Made by a program: the position numbers and the translations under genes
Assembly: GCA_946892075.1 (NCBI GenBank)
Contig: CAMPNZ010000006.1
Span: 1-39,435, forward strand
DNA length: 39,435 nt
Direction: 5' to 3'
Source: an uncultured Coriobacteriales bacterium
GTDB taxonomy: Bacteria > Actinomycetota > Coriobacteriia > Coriobacteriales > Eggerthellaceae
In this document: piece after piece, positions 15,321 to 23,660 of the stretch
Numbering within the stretch: the stretch's first letter is position 1
Layout of the letters: the number at the start of each line of letters is the position of its first letter
Notes under the pieces: generated by a model
The model's input: the letters and a program-made list of their open reading frames with translations, nothing else
The model's database searches: none
What the model was told of the DNA's origin: nothing

Positions 15321-17972
15321 GTGAAGTACATGACAACTGCGGAAATCCGCGAAAAATACCTTTCGTTTTTTGAATCTAAGGGCTGCAAGCGCTTGCCGTC
15401 AAGCTCACTTATCCCTGACGACCCTTCATTGCTGCTTACAAGCGCAGGAATGGTGCAGTTCAAGCCCTATTTTTTGCATGTAAAAGAATTCGATCCGGCC
15501 TACATTGGTGCTACAACGTCACAAAAATGCGTCCGCACGAACGACATCGACATCATTGGCACAACAGGCAGGCATTTAAGCTTCTTCGAAATGCTTGGCA
15601 ATTTTAGTTTTGGGCGCTATTTCAAAAAAGAAATGTGCTCGTGGGCGTATGAATTCTCTACTGAAGTGCTTAAACTTCCAAAAGAGAAGCTGTACTTCAC
15701 CGTGTACCTTGACGATGACGAAACCATCGAAATTTGGAAATCGCTGGGCGTGCCTGACGATCACATTTCGCGCCTGGGTGAAGAAGATAACTTCTGGCGT
15801 GCAGGGCCTACTGGTCCGTGCGGTCCGTGCTCGGAAATTTACTACGACCAGGGCCCCAGCTTTTCGTGCGGCAAGCCCGATTGCAAAGTGGGCTGCGACT
15901 GCGATCGCTACCTTGAGTTCTGGAACTGCGTGTTTACGCAATTTGACGGCCAGGAAGACGGCACACTTGCGCCCCTCCCAACAAAAAATATCGATACTGG
16001 CATGGGGCTCGAGCGCATGGCAGCCATTATGCAAGGCGTTCAGTCGAACTACGACACCGACGTTATGCGCGATTTGGTGCGCGTGGGCGAAACCCTCAGC
16101 GGAAAAGCGTACCATAGCGCGCCCGCCGTTGACCTGTCGCTTCGCATTATCGCAGATCACAGCCGCAGTGTTTCCTTTATGATTGCCGACGGCATTCTTC
16201 CGTCGAACGAAGGCCGCGGGTACGTGTTGCGCCGCTTGCTGCGCCGTGCGGTTTTGCATGGACACAAGCTGGGAATTCAAGGGCCGTTCTTAAGCAATTA
16301 CGTTGCGAAAATCGTCGAGCTTATGGGCGACGTGTATCCCGAAATTGTGGACAATCGCGAACTTGTTGAGCGCGTGATGCTCTCAGAGGAGCAGCGTTTT
16401 GGCACCACCTTGCGTCAAGGCCAGCATTATTTGCAAGATGCGCTTACTTCGCAGGTGGTTGACGGCGTTCTTCCCGGTGAGATTGCGTTTACTTTGCACG
16501 ATACCTATGGCTTCCCCTTTGAGCTTACGCGTGAAATTGCTGCTGAAGCGGGTGTGCGTGTTGACGAGCATGAGTTCAAAGCGTGCATGGAGCAGCAGCG
16601 CACGCGCGCACGTGAAGCGAATACAAAAGACGCTGAAGCCGCGTGGTCAACGTATGGCGGCGTTCACGCTGAACTGCTTAAACGGGTGGGCGCGTCGCAG
16701 TTTGTTGGCCACGAGCAGCTTGAAGCACAATCGCGTATTGTGGCGCTTATTAAGGATGGCCACCCCGTCGACGTGCTTTCAGAAGGTGAACAGGGCGAAG
16801 TGGTGCTTGACGTTACGCCGTTTTATGCGGAAATGGGCGGCGAAGTGGGCGATACAGGTACGCTGAGTACAGCATCGTCGCGTGCACGCGTAAGCGATAC
16901 ACAAGCTCCGGAAAAGGGCCTTATCTGCCACAGCGTTACTGTTGAGCATGGTGCTTTTCGTGTACAGGACATCATTCAAGCGCAGGTAGACGCGCTGCGC
17001 CGTAAACGTATTGCGCGCAATCATACGGCAACGCATTTGCTTCATGCCGCTTTGCGTGAAGTGCTTGGCGAGCACGTGAACCAGGCAGGTAGCTACGTTG
17101 GCCCCGATAGGCTGCGTTTCGATTTCACGCATTTCCAGGCTCTTACGAAAGAAGAAATGCTTAAGGTTGAGGCGGGCGTTAATGACGTCATTGGCCAGGC
17201 AATTCCCTTAACGGTTTGCGAAACAAGTCTTGAAGAGGCCCGTAAAAGCGGCGCAATGGCGCTGTTCGGCGAGAAGTACGGCGAAAAAGTTCGCATGGTG
17301 TCGGCAGGTGAATTTTCTAAAGAACTGTGCGGCGGTTGTCATTGCAGCAACACAAGCGACGTCAACTACATGAAACTCATTTCGCAAAGCAGCGTTGGTG
17401 CGAATGTGCGTCGCGTTGAGGCGCTTACCAGCTTCGATGCGTTCAACTACGCAGCGCAGCATATTGCCGCTCTTGATGACGCTGCTGCAACGCTTAAATG
17501 TCAGCCTCTTGCGCTTACCGAAAAGATTAACCAGCTGTTGGCCGAGGTGAAACAGGCGCAAGCGACGCTTAAAACTCTTAAGGCACAAGCTCAAGCTGAA
17601 AGTGCCGATTCGTTGCTGGATAATCGGGAAACAAGCGCGGCTGGCTATCCTGTGATTTTCGGAACGTTTAACGATGCTGATGCGGGCGCGCTTCGTACCA
17701 GCTGGGATATGCTGCGACAGAAAATGGAAACGCCGGGCGCCGTTGTTCTGGCAGGCACCAACAATGGAAAAGTAACGCTGCTTGCTGCTGCAAGCGATGA
17801 AGCTGTTGACGCTGGCTTTGACGCTGGTGCGCTTATCCGCGCGATTGCGGTTCACGTACAAGGCGGCGGTGGCGGTAAGAAAAACATGGCGCAAGCGGGA
17901 GGAAGCAACGCAGACGGTATCGATGCCGCCTTTGATGCTGCTCGCGAAGTGCTTGGATGTCGCCGCGCATAA
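15321..17972 (+). CDS. alaS: Alanyl-tRNA synthetase
   Basis: AlaS charges tRNA-Ala and edits Ser/Gly mischarging. All domains are present in 883 residues: class II catalytic core (RE.YLSFFESKGC, TSAGMVQFKPYF, GRHLSFFEMLGNFSFG), tRNA-recognition helices, and the editing domain with its zinc ligands HTATH.LH and CGGCHC. The C-terminal DHHA1 domain ends with GGGGGKKNMAQAGG. AGGTG lies 5 bases before GTG 15321; ATG 15330 is an alternative three codons in. A strong terminator follows, so the usual ruvX-type neighbour is absent. Confidence 0.98.
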   Translation: MKYMTTAEIREKYLSFFESKGCKRLPSSSLIPDDPSLLLTSAGMVQFKPYFLHVKEFDPAYIGATTSQKCVRTNDIDIIGTTGRHLSFFEMLGNFSFGRYFKKEMCSWAYEFSTEVLKLPKEKLYFTVYLDDDETIEIWKSLGVPDDHISRLGEEDNFWRAGPTGPCGPCSEIYYDQGPSFSCGKPDCKVGCDCDRYLEFWNCVFTQFDGQEDGTLAPLPTKNIDTGMGLERMAAIMQGVQSNYDTDVMRDLVRVGETLSGKAYHSAPAVDLSLRIIADHSRSVSFMIADGILPSNEGRGYVLRRLLRRAVLHGHKLGIQGPFLSNYVAKIVELMGDVYPEIVDNRELVERVMLSEEQRFGTTLRQGQHYLQDALTSQVVDGVLPGEIAFTLHDTYGFPFELTREIAAEAGVRVDEHEFKACMEQQRTRAREANTKDAEAAWSTYGGVHAELLKRVGASQFVGHEQLEAQSRIVALIKDGHPVDVLSEGEQGEVVLDVTPFYAEMGGEVGDTGTLSTASSRARVSDTQAPEKGLICHSVTVEHGAFRVQDIIQAQVDALRRKRIARNHTATHLLHAALREVLGEHVNQAGSYVGPDRLRFDFTHFQALTKEEMLKVEAGVNDVIGQAIPLTVCETSLEEARKSGAMALFGEKYGEKVRMVSAGEFSKELCGGCHCSNTSDVNYMKLISQSSVGANVRRVEALTSFDAFNYAAQHIAALDDAAATLKCQPLALTEKINQLLAEVKQAQATLKTLKAQAQAESADSLLDNRETSAAGYPVIFGTFNDADAGALRTSWDMLRQKMETPGAVVLAGTNNGKVTLLAAASDEAVDAGFDAGALIRAIAVHVQGGGGGKKNMAQAGGSNADGIDAAFDAAREVLGCRRA

Positions 17973-17983
17973 TAACGCATAAA

Positions 17984-18030
17984 AGGAACAGGTGCACCAC
18001 CCGCGCGCACCTGTTCTTGTTTTTGTTCTT
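17984..18030 (+). terminator. alaS intrinsic terminator
   Basis: A perfect 10-bp stem GAACAGGTGC (17986-17995) / GCACCTGTTC (18007-18016) with an 11-base loop is followed by a T-rich run (TTGTTTTTGTT). This is a classic factor-independent terminator 13 bases after the alaS stop. Confidence 0.9.
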
Positions 18031-18056
18031 GTTTCTAGGCACGTTTCCGCTGTCGC

Positions 18057-18111
18057 GTTCCCGCGCCCGTTCCCGCACACGCGCCTACGCCCGCTCCTGG
18101 TTACGTTCCCG
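18057..18111. repeat. GTTCCCG repeat cluster between convergent genes
   Basis: GTTCCCG at 18057, 18069 and 18105 on the plus strand, within a CGCACACGCG-rich stretch between the alaS terminator and the end of the LysR gene. Confidence 0.6.
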
Positions 18112-18129
18112 CACACGCGTGCGGAGCGC

Positions 18130-19050
18130 TTACAGACCGTTCACCTGGTTGTTTTTCGCAATTACGTTGTGGAGTTCGTCGATATAGCCTTCAAGCAGCT
18201 CGTTCATCTTGCGCTTTTTGTGCATAATGTAGCCAATAGTCATCTTGTGCTTTTCTGCAAGCGGTATTGAGACAATGCCCTTGTACATTTCTGTCGATAA
18301 AACACCTGTTGAAATGGTGTATCCATTGAACTGGAGCAGCAAATTGGTAAGCGTTCCGCGGTCGGAATAGCGAATATTGCGCGCGTGTGGCATGTAGCCA
18401 AAGGGCTCCTCTGAATAGTAGAACGAATTTTCGTTGCCTTGCTCAAACGAATACCGAGGATAATCGCGCAAATCATCAAAGCTGATAGTTTTCTTGTGCG
18501 CCAGCGGATGATGCTCACCCACAAACACATGCGCCCACGCACGAAAGAGCGGCTTAAAACTTACTTCCGCATCTTCAAACGCCTTTTCAAGAACGCGCGT
18601 ATTAAAATCATCAAGGTACAATACGCCGATATCGCTTCTAAATGTGCGCACGTCATCAATGATTTTTCCCGTTGCACATTCCCGCAAGATAAAATCGTAT
18701 TGCTCGCTGGCGCATTGCTCAGTTACGTTCACAAACGCTTGAAGCGAGAAATAGTAGTGCTGCGTTGAAATAGAAAGGCGCATGTGAGGCTCGTGTCCGC
18801 GCGCATAGCGTGATTCCAGCATGTCAGCTTGCTCAATTACCTGGCGCGCATATCCCAGCAGTTCGGTGCCGTCGTTCGTGGGGCTTACGCCGCGGTTCGA
18901 GCGCGTGAAGATGGTAATCCCCAGTTCTTGTTCGAGGTCTTTAATGGCAGTTGATAGGTTCGACTGCGAGATATACAGGTTCTGAGCTGCGGCATTGATC
19001 GACCCAAATTCAGCTATTGCAATAAGATAGCGTAGTTGTTGAAGTGTCAC
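18130..19050 (-). CDS. LysR-family transcriptional regulator, last gene of the dlt cluster
   Basis: A 306-residue LysR protein. The N-terminal winged helix-turn-helix (LRYLIAIAEFGSINAAAQNLYISQSNLSTAIKDLE, about residues 6-40, given in part) is typical, followed by the linker helix and a two-lobed effector domain. The start is GTG 19050 with AAAGGAG 6 bases upstream. It begins 71 bases after the stop of dltD1 on the same strand with no visible terminator between, so it may be co-transcribed with the dlt operon and regulate it. Effector unknown. Confidence 0.9.
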   Translation of the reverse strand: MTLQQLRYLIAIAEFGSINAAAQNLYISQSNLSTAIKDLEQELGITIFTRSNRGVSPTNDGTELLGYARQVIEQADMLESRYARGHEPHMRLSISTQHYYFSLQAFVNVTEQCASEQYDFILRECATGKIIDDVRTFRSDIGVLYLDDFNTRVLEKAFEDAEVSFKPLFRAWAHVFVGEHHPLAHKKTISFDDLRDYPRYSFEQGNENSFYYSEEPFGYMPHARNIRYSDRGTLTNLLLQFNGYTISTGVLSTEMYKGIVSIPLAEKHKMTIGYIMHKKRKMNELLEGYIDELHNVIAKNNQVNGL

Positions 19051-19121
19051 GTGTGCTCCTTTCTGGAAACTGCGCTTCGTGCAGCCGTGACGCGTGCGGC
19101 GAACGTGCGCGGGGTCGGTAC

Positions 19122-20426
19122 TTAGCGCAACACACCATCTTGTTTCATGCGCTGCGTTCCTGCGTCGTCGATAGCTGCCGCGCCCTTCGCTTCGCCGTAT
19201 TTATAGCCACCCAGGTACGCATCTTTCGTATTGTGAACAAAATCCCAGATAGCATTGTTGATGCGCACCCAACCTGTCCAACCAGGATGCGCCGAATCAA
19301 GAATGAAGTACTTTTCGTACTCGAAACTTGAAAAGTCGGCATACGTCACCTGTTCGGCATCGCACATGCCTTTGAGCTGCTTATACAGCTCCGCGCGCTG
19401 GCCTTTTTCAATGTGCATTTCATCGGCCCACGTGCCCTTAAACGGAATAAGAATTACCAGCGGCTCGTACCCACATTCACGTGCGATGCGCAACGTGTGT
19501 TGGAAATCTTGCCGTTCAAGCGGCGATTCGTTAAGCGTCTGTTTCCACCACGCGCCGTTTTTCATAATTTTGTCAGCAACGTCATTGCGAAAGCCGAAAC
19601 GGTTTCCATTGCCATCAGTATCACCTCGCTGAACAGCGGCTTTCATGCGTTCTGTCCATTGCGGCACCTCGATAGGCGCACCCGGCTGTTTTTCAGGCGT
19701 ACGCGCCAGTGCTTCAATTGTGATGTTCTTCCAATCGAAAAGAATTTTCATCTGCTCTTCGTATTCCATCATCATGCCGTTAAGCGTGTCAAGGGGAGTG
19801 TCGCCGTTAGCGGAACTTATGAAACTTGCCGACACCGTTTTTTTAAGCTGCGTAAGGCGCCCGCGCACGTAATCCTTTGATTCTTTGGAAATGCGTGGAT
19901 TGTTCACGAACTCTTTATACAGCGAAAACGAAAGCTGCTTTCCCATTGATGCCTGTGCTCCGTTATTTTTGAAGAACCATTGTGGCGATACGAAGAAGAA
20001 AATTTTATTGTGCTGTGAAGCGGGGCGATACGCACCCATCGCAATGCCTTGCGCAAGGCTTTGATCGTTCGCAACGCCAATTAAGTTCAAGTCGAATCCG
20101 CGATTGTGCTTGCCATAAAAGCCATCAAGCGCATCGGGCGTTTGCTTGTCGTGCACAAAAAACTCCGATGTGCCAAACGCAAGATAGCTGTTTGGCTCTT
20201 GCGTTGCATGGTTCAACACAACGCTGCGCGATTTAGCCTGCGAGTACAGGTAGTTGTATACGCGGTTGTCAGATTGCGCATACGTGAACGAAAGCACGTG
20301 CGGCATATAGACAATAACAAGCGCCAGCGCAAGAAGGCCAGTGAAAATTCCCAACAGCAGATAGCGCGCCTTAAGCTGTGGCTCACAGGCATGCGCTGCT
20401 GACGTGGTATGATTGAGCGTACTCAT
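19122..20426 (-). CDS. dltD: DltD, D-alanyl transfer protein (copy 1, distal)
   Basis: DltD is a membrane-anchored SGNH-type esterase needed for D-alanine transfer to teichoic acid on the outer face. One N-terminal membrane helix (about residues 22-44) precedes the catalytic block FGTSEFF (Ser87; most DltD have GSSE) and the C-terminal D-x-x-H pair DSAHPGWTGW (Asp377, His380). NLIGVANDQSL and VSPQWF are further family motifs. It has 434 residues. It is a clear paralogue of the gene at 20851-22194, sharing these motifs and neighbouring residues throughout. Keeping both copies with intact triads suggests both are active. Confidence 0.9.
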   Translation of the reverse strand: MSTLNHTTSAAHACEPQLKARYLLLGIFTGLLALALVIVYMPHVLSFTYAQSDNRVYNYLYSQAKSRSVVLNHATQEPNSYLAFGTSEFFVHDKQTPDALDGFYGKHNRGFDLNLIGVANDQSLAQGIAMGAYRPASQHNKIFFFVSPQWFFKNNGAQASMGKQLSFSLYKEFVNNPRISKESKDYVRGRLTQLKKTVSASFISSANGDTPLDTLNGMMMEYEEQMKILFDWKNITIEALARTPEKQPGAPIEVPQWTERMKAAVQRGDTDGNGNRFGFRNDVADKIMKNGAWWKQTLNESPLERQDFQHTLRIARECGYEPLVILIPFKGTWADEMHIEKGQRAELYKQLKGMCDAEQVTYADFSSFEYEKYFILDSAHPGWTGWVRINNAIWDFVHNTKDAYLGGYKYGEAKGAAAIDDAGTQRMKQDGVLR

Positions 20427-20447
20427 AACAATAAAAGGGTCTTTCGA

Positions 20448-20633
20448 TTAAAATCCTGCGTAGATAGTTTGTACGGAAACAAAGAATCCTGAAAACACAA
20501 TAAACCAGTACGTGAACAAGCCCAGCGCAAATACGCCAACCGCGCACACCAGTGACAATAACAGCTGATGACGCAGGAAAAAGCTGGCTACGCTGCCGCC
20601 TACGCGGTTTAAGAATTTTGTTTTATGTGCCAT
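20448..20633 (-). CDS. dltX: Small DltX-like membrane peptide
   Basis: A 61-residue protein with a basic start, one long or two short membrane segments (about 24-52), and the C-terminal end TIYAGF. Firmicute DltX is a short single-span protein whose conserved C terminus has a Tyr three residues before a terminal Phe (as in FIYNEF) and is essential for D-alanylation. The end here fits Y-x-x-F. AAAGGA lies 6-7 bases before ATG 20633; the frame is open to 20654. Unlike in Firmicutes, where dltX precedes dltA, it sits between two dltD genes. Call rests on size, context and the C-terminal motif. Confidence 0.55.
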   Translation of the reverse strand: MAHKTKFLNRVGGSVASFFLRHQLLLSLVCAVGVFALGLFTYWFIVFSGFFVSVQTIYAGF

Positions 20634-20850
20634 AATGTGTCCTTTCACATGCATAAAGGTCTTTCAGTACGCGATGCAAAGCTGCCCTTATGAGCTTACC
20701 CGTAAGAACGCGAGCTACGAAGTCCGCGAACGTGCCTTTGCGAAGCTGCTCACGAAATCGGCAAACCCGTTCCCAAGAGCGTCCCCACAATAACGCGCCC
20801 TACGCAATTTGCGAACGTGCCCTTGCGAACCCGCCCTTAACATCCTGCCC
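20634..20850. repeat. Intra-operon gap with a 19-bp direct repeat
   Basis: The 217-base gap between dltD2 and the DltX-like gene is unusually long for this operon. It holds a 19-bp direct repeat GCGAACGTGCCTTTGCGAA (20726-20744, and 20811-20829 with one change) and one GTTCCCA (20769). No ORF or terminator is evident. Confidence 0.5.
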
Positions 20851-22194
20851 CTAAGGCAAGCTGGCAGTTTCGCTCAGCAGCGGATTGCGCGCCGTCAGCG
20901 TTTTCGCTTCAGCTTCATCGCGCTTCATGCGCTGGATGCCTTTATCGTGCAAGGCAGCGGCTCCAGCAGCGGTTCCGAATTTATATCCTCCCAGGTAGGC
21001 ATCGGGTTTATCGTGTATAAAATCGTAAATTGCGTTGTTTATGCGCACCCAACCTGTCCAGCCAGGATGATACGTATCAAGCAAAAAATACTTCTCATAC
21101 TCAAAGCTTGAAAAATCGGCATAGGAAATGCCCACTTCATCGCATATGCTGCGTATTTTTTGGTAGTAATCAAGCCGGTCTTGCTGCTTTACGCCTTGGT
21201 AATCGTACCATGTTCCCTTAACAGGTAAAATAACTACCAGCAATTCGTAACCAGATTCTTTCGCAACATTCAAAGCCCACGTAAAATCGCTGTATTCTTT
21301 GTCGGCATTCTTGAAGGTTTGCAACAGTTCCGCCGTATCGTTTTTGTGGTCGGCATAAGCGCGATTCTCGATACCGAACGGATTGGTGGTTGCTTGCGCG
21401 TCGCCTTCCTTTATGCCCTGTTCAATAGCTGCATCCCAGTTCGGCTCGTAAGGCGCTTGCGTGCTTTTTTTCTCGTCGGTGCGCGCAATGGCTCCCGCTA
21501 CAATGCGCGGCTTGTTGAAACGCAGCGCCAGTTGTTCGCGATACGTCATAAGCAGGCCGTTTACCGCATCAAGGGGAGTGGATGGGTTGGCAGCGTTAAT
21601 CATTTGCGGGCTGATAATTTTTGAAAACTCGTGCAAGCGCTCCTTTAAGTAATCGCGCGACGCCTCTGAAATGCGATTATTCTGCAAAAAGTCGCGGTAG
21701 AGCATAAACGAAAACTGGTTCGCCATGCCGTCTTGACCGCCATTTTTGCGGAAGAACCATTGCGGCGACACAATGAAAATAGCCTTATCGTGCAGCGACG
21801 CGCGGCGAAATGCGCCCATGGCAACGCCCTGATTGAGCGATTGATCGTTGGCAACACCAATTAAGTTCAAGTCGATGCCGCAGTTATGTTCTCCAAACAT
21901 ATACGCAGGTACACTGAGTGTTGCTTCTTTCTTAAAGAAGAACTCCGACGTTCCAAATGTAAGGTAGCTGTCGGGTTCTTCAGTGGCGCGCGTCATATCT
22001 ACCGAGCGCGACTTTTCCTGCGAATACAGGTAGTTGTAGATGAGGTTCGGGTCGTTGTCGTCCAGGCGCGGCAACAGCGAAGGAATGGCAAGTACACACA
22101 ACGCTAAAGCCAGCAAACCAAGAATAATTCCGCGCCCAAGCGTCCACGGGCGCAGCGTATGATGTTGTTGGGGCGAAGCGGCGTCGTCGTTCAT
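20851..22194 (-). CDS. dltD: DltD, D-alanyl transfer protein (copy 2, proximal)
   Basis: Second DltD-family protein, 447 residues, in the standard position right after dltC (3 bases after its stop). N-terminal anchor at about residues 20-42, then GTSEFF (Ser83) and DTYHPGWTGW (Asp373, His376) form the esterase triad. It shares NLIGVANDQSL-QG-AMGA and VSPQWFF with the distal copy, with clear divergence in the middle third. By position this is the canonical dltD and the distal copy is the extra one. It ends with about 25 hydrophilic residues absent from copy 1. Confidence 0.92.
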   Translation of the reverse strand: MNDDAASPQQHHTLRPWTLGRGIILGLLALALCVLAIPSLLPRLDDNDPNLIYNYLYSQEKSRSVDMTRATEEPDSYLTFGTSEFFFKKEATLSVPAYMFGEHNCGIDLNLIGVANDQSLNQGVAMGAFRRASLHDKAIFIVSPQWFFRKNGGQDGMANQFSFMLYRDFLQNNRISEASRDYLKERLHEFSKIISPQMINAANPSTPLDAVNGLLMTYREQLALRFNKPRIVAGAIARTDEKKSTQAPYEPNWDAAIEQGIKEGDAQATTNPFGIENRAYADHKNDTAELLQTFKNADKEYSDFTWALNVAKESGYELLVVILPVKGTWYDYQGVKQQDRLDYYQKIRSICDEVGISYADFSSFEYEKYFLLDTYHPGWTGWVRINNAIYDFIHDKPDAYLGGYKFGTAAGAAALHDKGIQRMKRDEAEAKTLTARNPLLSETASLP

Positions 22195-22197
22195 ACT

Positions 22198-22452
22198 TTA
22201 GAGCCTAATTTCTACTTGGTGAATAATCAAGTTTACCGTGTTCATCTCTTCGCGTTCAACCTCGGTTGGCGCTATCGACACACCAAACGTGTCTTCAATA
22301 TCAACCAGCAGCTCAACAGCGGCCATAGAATCAAGCAGCCCCAGCTCAAACAAATCTTCATCGCGATGGGTGCGCACTTCGTCGCTATCGCATACCTCTT
22401 CAAGCATGTCAAGGAGCTTCGCTTCTACTTCTTCATGGGTATAGGTGCTCAT
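22198..22452 (-). CDS. dltC: D-alanyl carrier protein
   Basis: An 84-residue acidic helical carrier. The phosphopantetheine attachment site is LLDSMAAVEL with Ser42. It receives D-alanine from DltA and delivers it to DltB. The start overlaps the dltB stop (ATGA), and dltD2 begins 3 bases after its stop. Length and context are canonical. Confidence 0.95.
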   Translation of the reverse strand: MSTYTHEEVEAKLLDMLEEVCDSDEVRTHRDEDLFELGLLDSMAAVELLVDIEDTFGVSIAPTEVEREEMNTVNLIIHQVEIRL

Positions 22453-23636
22453 AGTTTCAGCAATCCTTTCACTACTTGCGCAATTTGATCAGAGAATAGC
22501 GCAAATCCGAATACAACAAGGTTGATAGTAAATCCCCAGGTAATGAACTTATACCACCACGCGTTTTTGTGCTTCTTGTGAAAAGCGGTACGTTGCCACA
22601 GCTCTGTTATGGCAAGCAAAACGCCGTGATAAACGCCGTAGGCAATGTAGCTTACGCTTAGTCCGTGCCACATTCCCATAAGGGTCATGTTCAGGATGTA
22701 GCCCGTTTCTGATATGGCCAGACGATTTTTATTGAACCATTTGTGCTTAAGCGAGAAGCGCACGTAGCGCATGAACACGAAGTCGCGCAGCCAAAATGAA
22801 AGCGTGATATGCCAGCGGTTCCAGAAGTCTTTGATGTTAAGCGCTGCAAACGGAGCTTTGAAGTTGCGCGGTGTTTTCACGCCGAAGCAATAGCTTAAAC
22901 CCATCGCCATCAGCGAATATCCTGCAAAGTCGAAGAACAAGTAGAAGCTGTACGCCCACGCGTCTTTAACTTGCGCTGCAATGTTGTACAGCCATTCCGC
23001 TTGGGTGACAATGTCGTTTGGCAGCGGCCCGATAGTAGCAAACGAGTGCGCAAAAGTGCCAAACACTTCCTTGTAGATAAAACCCGCACCAAACAGCAGC
23101 AATCCTTTACAAAACAGCAGTCCGTAGTCGTGGCGCGATAGCGTGGTGTGCAGGTCGTCGTAAAAGCGCCTTGAGCGGTCGATTGGACCGGAAATAATCG
23201 TGGGGAAAAACAGCAAAAAGTACAGGTAATCAACAAGGCTCATCTGCTTAATAAGCCCGTCGCGAATTTCGATAACGGTTTGCACTGCCTTAAACGTCAG
23301 GTACGAAATGCCAATAAAGCCAAGAAAGTTAAGGTGCACCGTTTCCGTAACTTTGAACACAACCAGTGGGCCCAGTGTTGCGATAAGCGCAATTACAAAA
23401 CGCAGCGTTGACGTGCTTTTTTTCAGCAGCCAGAAGCTTGCAAGCGTGCTTAACACCAGGAAAAAGGCAATGGAGGCACCTTGAACAGGCGTTTTGTAGA
23501 ACAGCAAAACGATGAACACAAGCGTCGCAAAACAGCCAAACGGCCTGATAGGCTTCTCAAATGCTCCAATAATTCCTGCTATAAGCGCTACCCCTAAGCT
23601 TAGCGGGAAGAAAATGGGATCGTCATAAAAAGACAT
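22449..23636 (-). CDS. dltB: D-alanyl transfer MBOAT protein
   Basis: DltB is a multi-span membrane O-acyltransferase that takes D-alanine from DltC-Ppant across the membrane. The 395-residue protein has about 11 membrane segments, the conserved NRWHITLSFWLRDF (His276) and the catalytic LMGMWHG (His324). FFPTIISGPIDR is another MBOAT landmark. It begins 24 bases after the dltA stop. Confidence 0.95.
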   Translation of the reverse strand: MSFYDDPIFFPLSLGVALIAGIIGAFEKPIRPFGCFATLVFIVLLFYKTPVQGASIAFFLVLSTLASFWLLKKSTSTLRFVIALIATLGPLVVFKVTETVHLNFLGFIGISYLTFKAVQTVIEIRDGLIKQMSLVDYLYFLLFFPTIISGPIDRSRRFYDDLHTTLSRHDYGLLFCKGLLLFGAGFIYKEVFGTFAHSFATIGPLPNDIVTQAEWLYNIAAQVKDAWAYSFYLFFDFAGYSLMAMGLSYCFGVKTPRNFKAPFAALNIKDFWNRWHITLSFWLRDFVFMRYVRFSLKHKWFNKNRLAISETGYILNMTLMGMWHGLSVSYIAYGVYHGVLLAITELWQRTAFHKKHKNAWWYKFITWGFTINLVVFGFALFSDQIAQVVKGLLKL

Positions 23637-23660
23637 AGTTCGTTACTAATCCTTTGCTCT

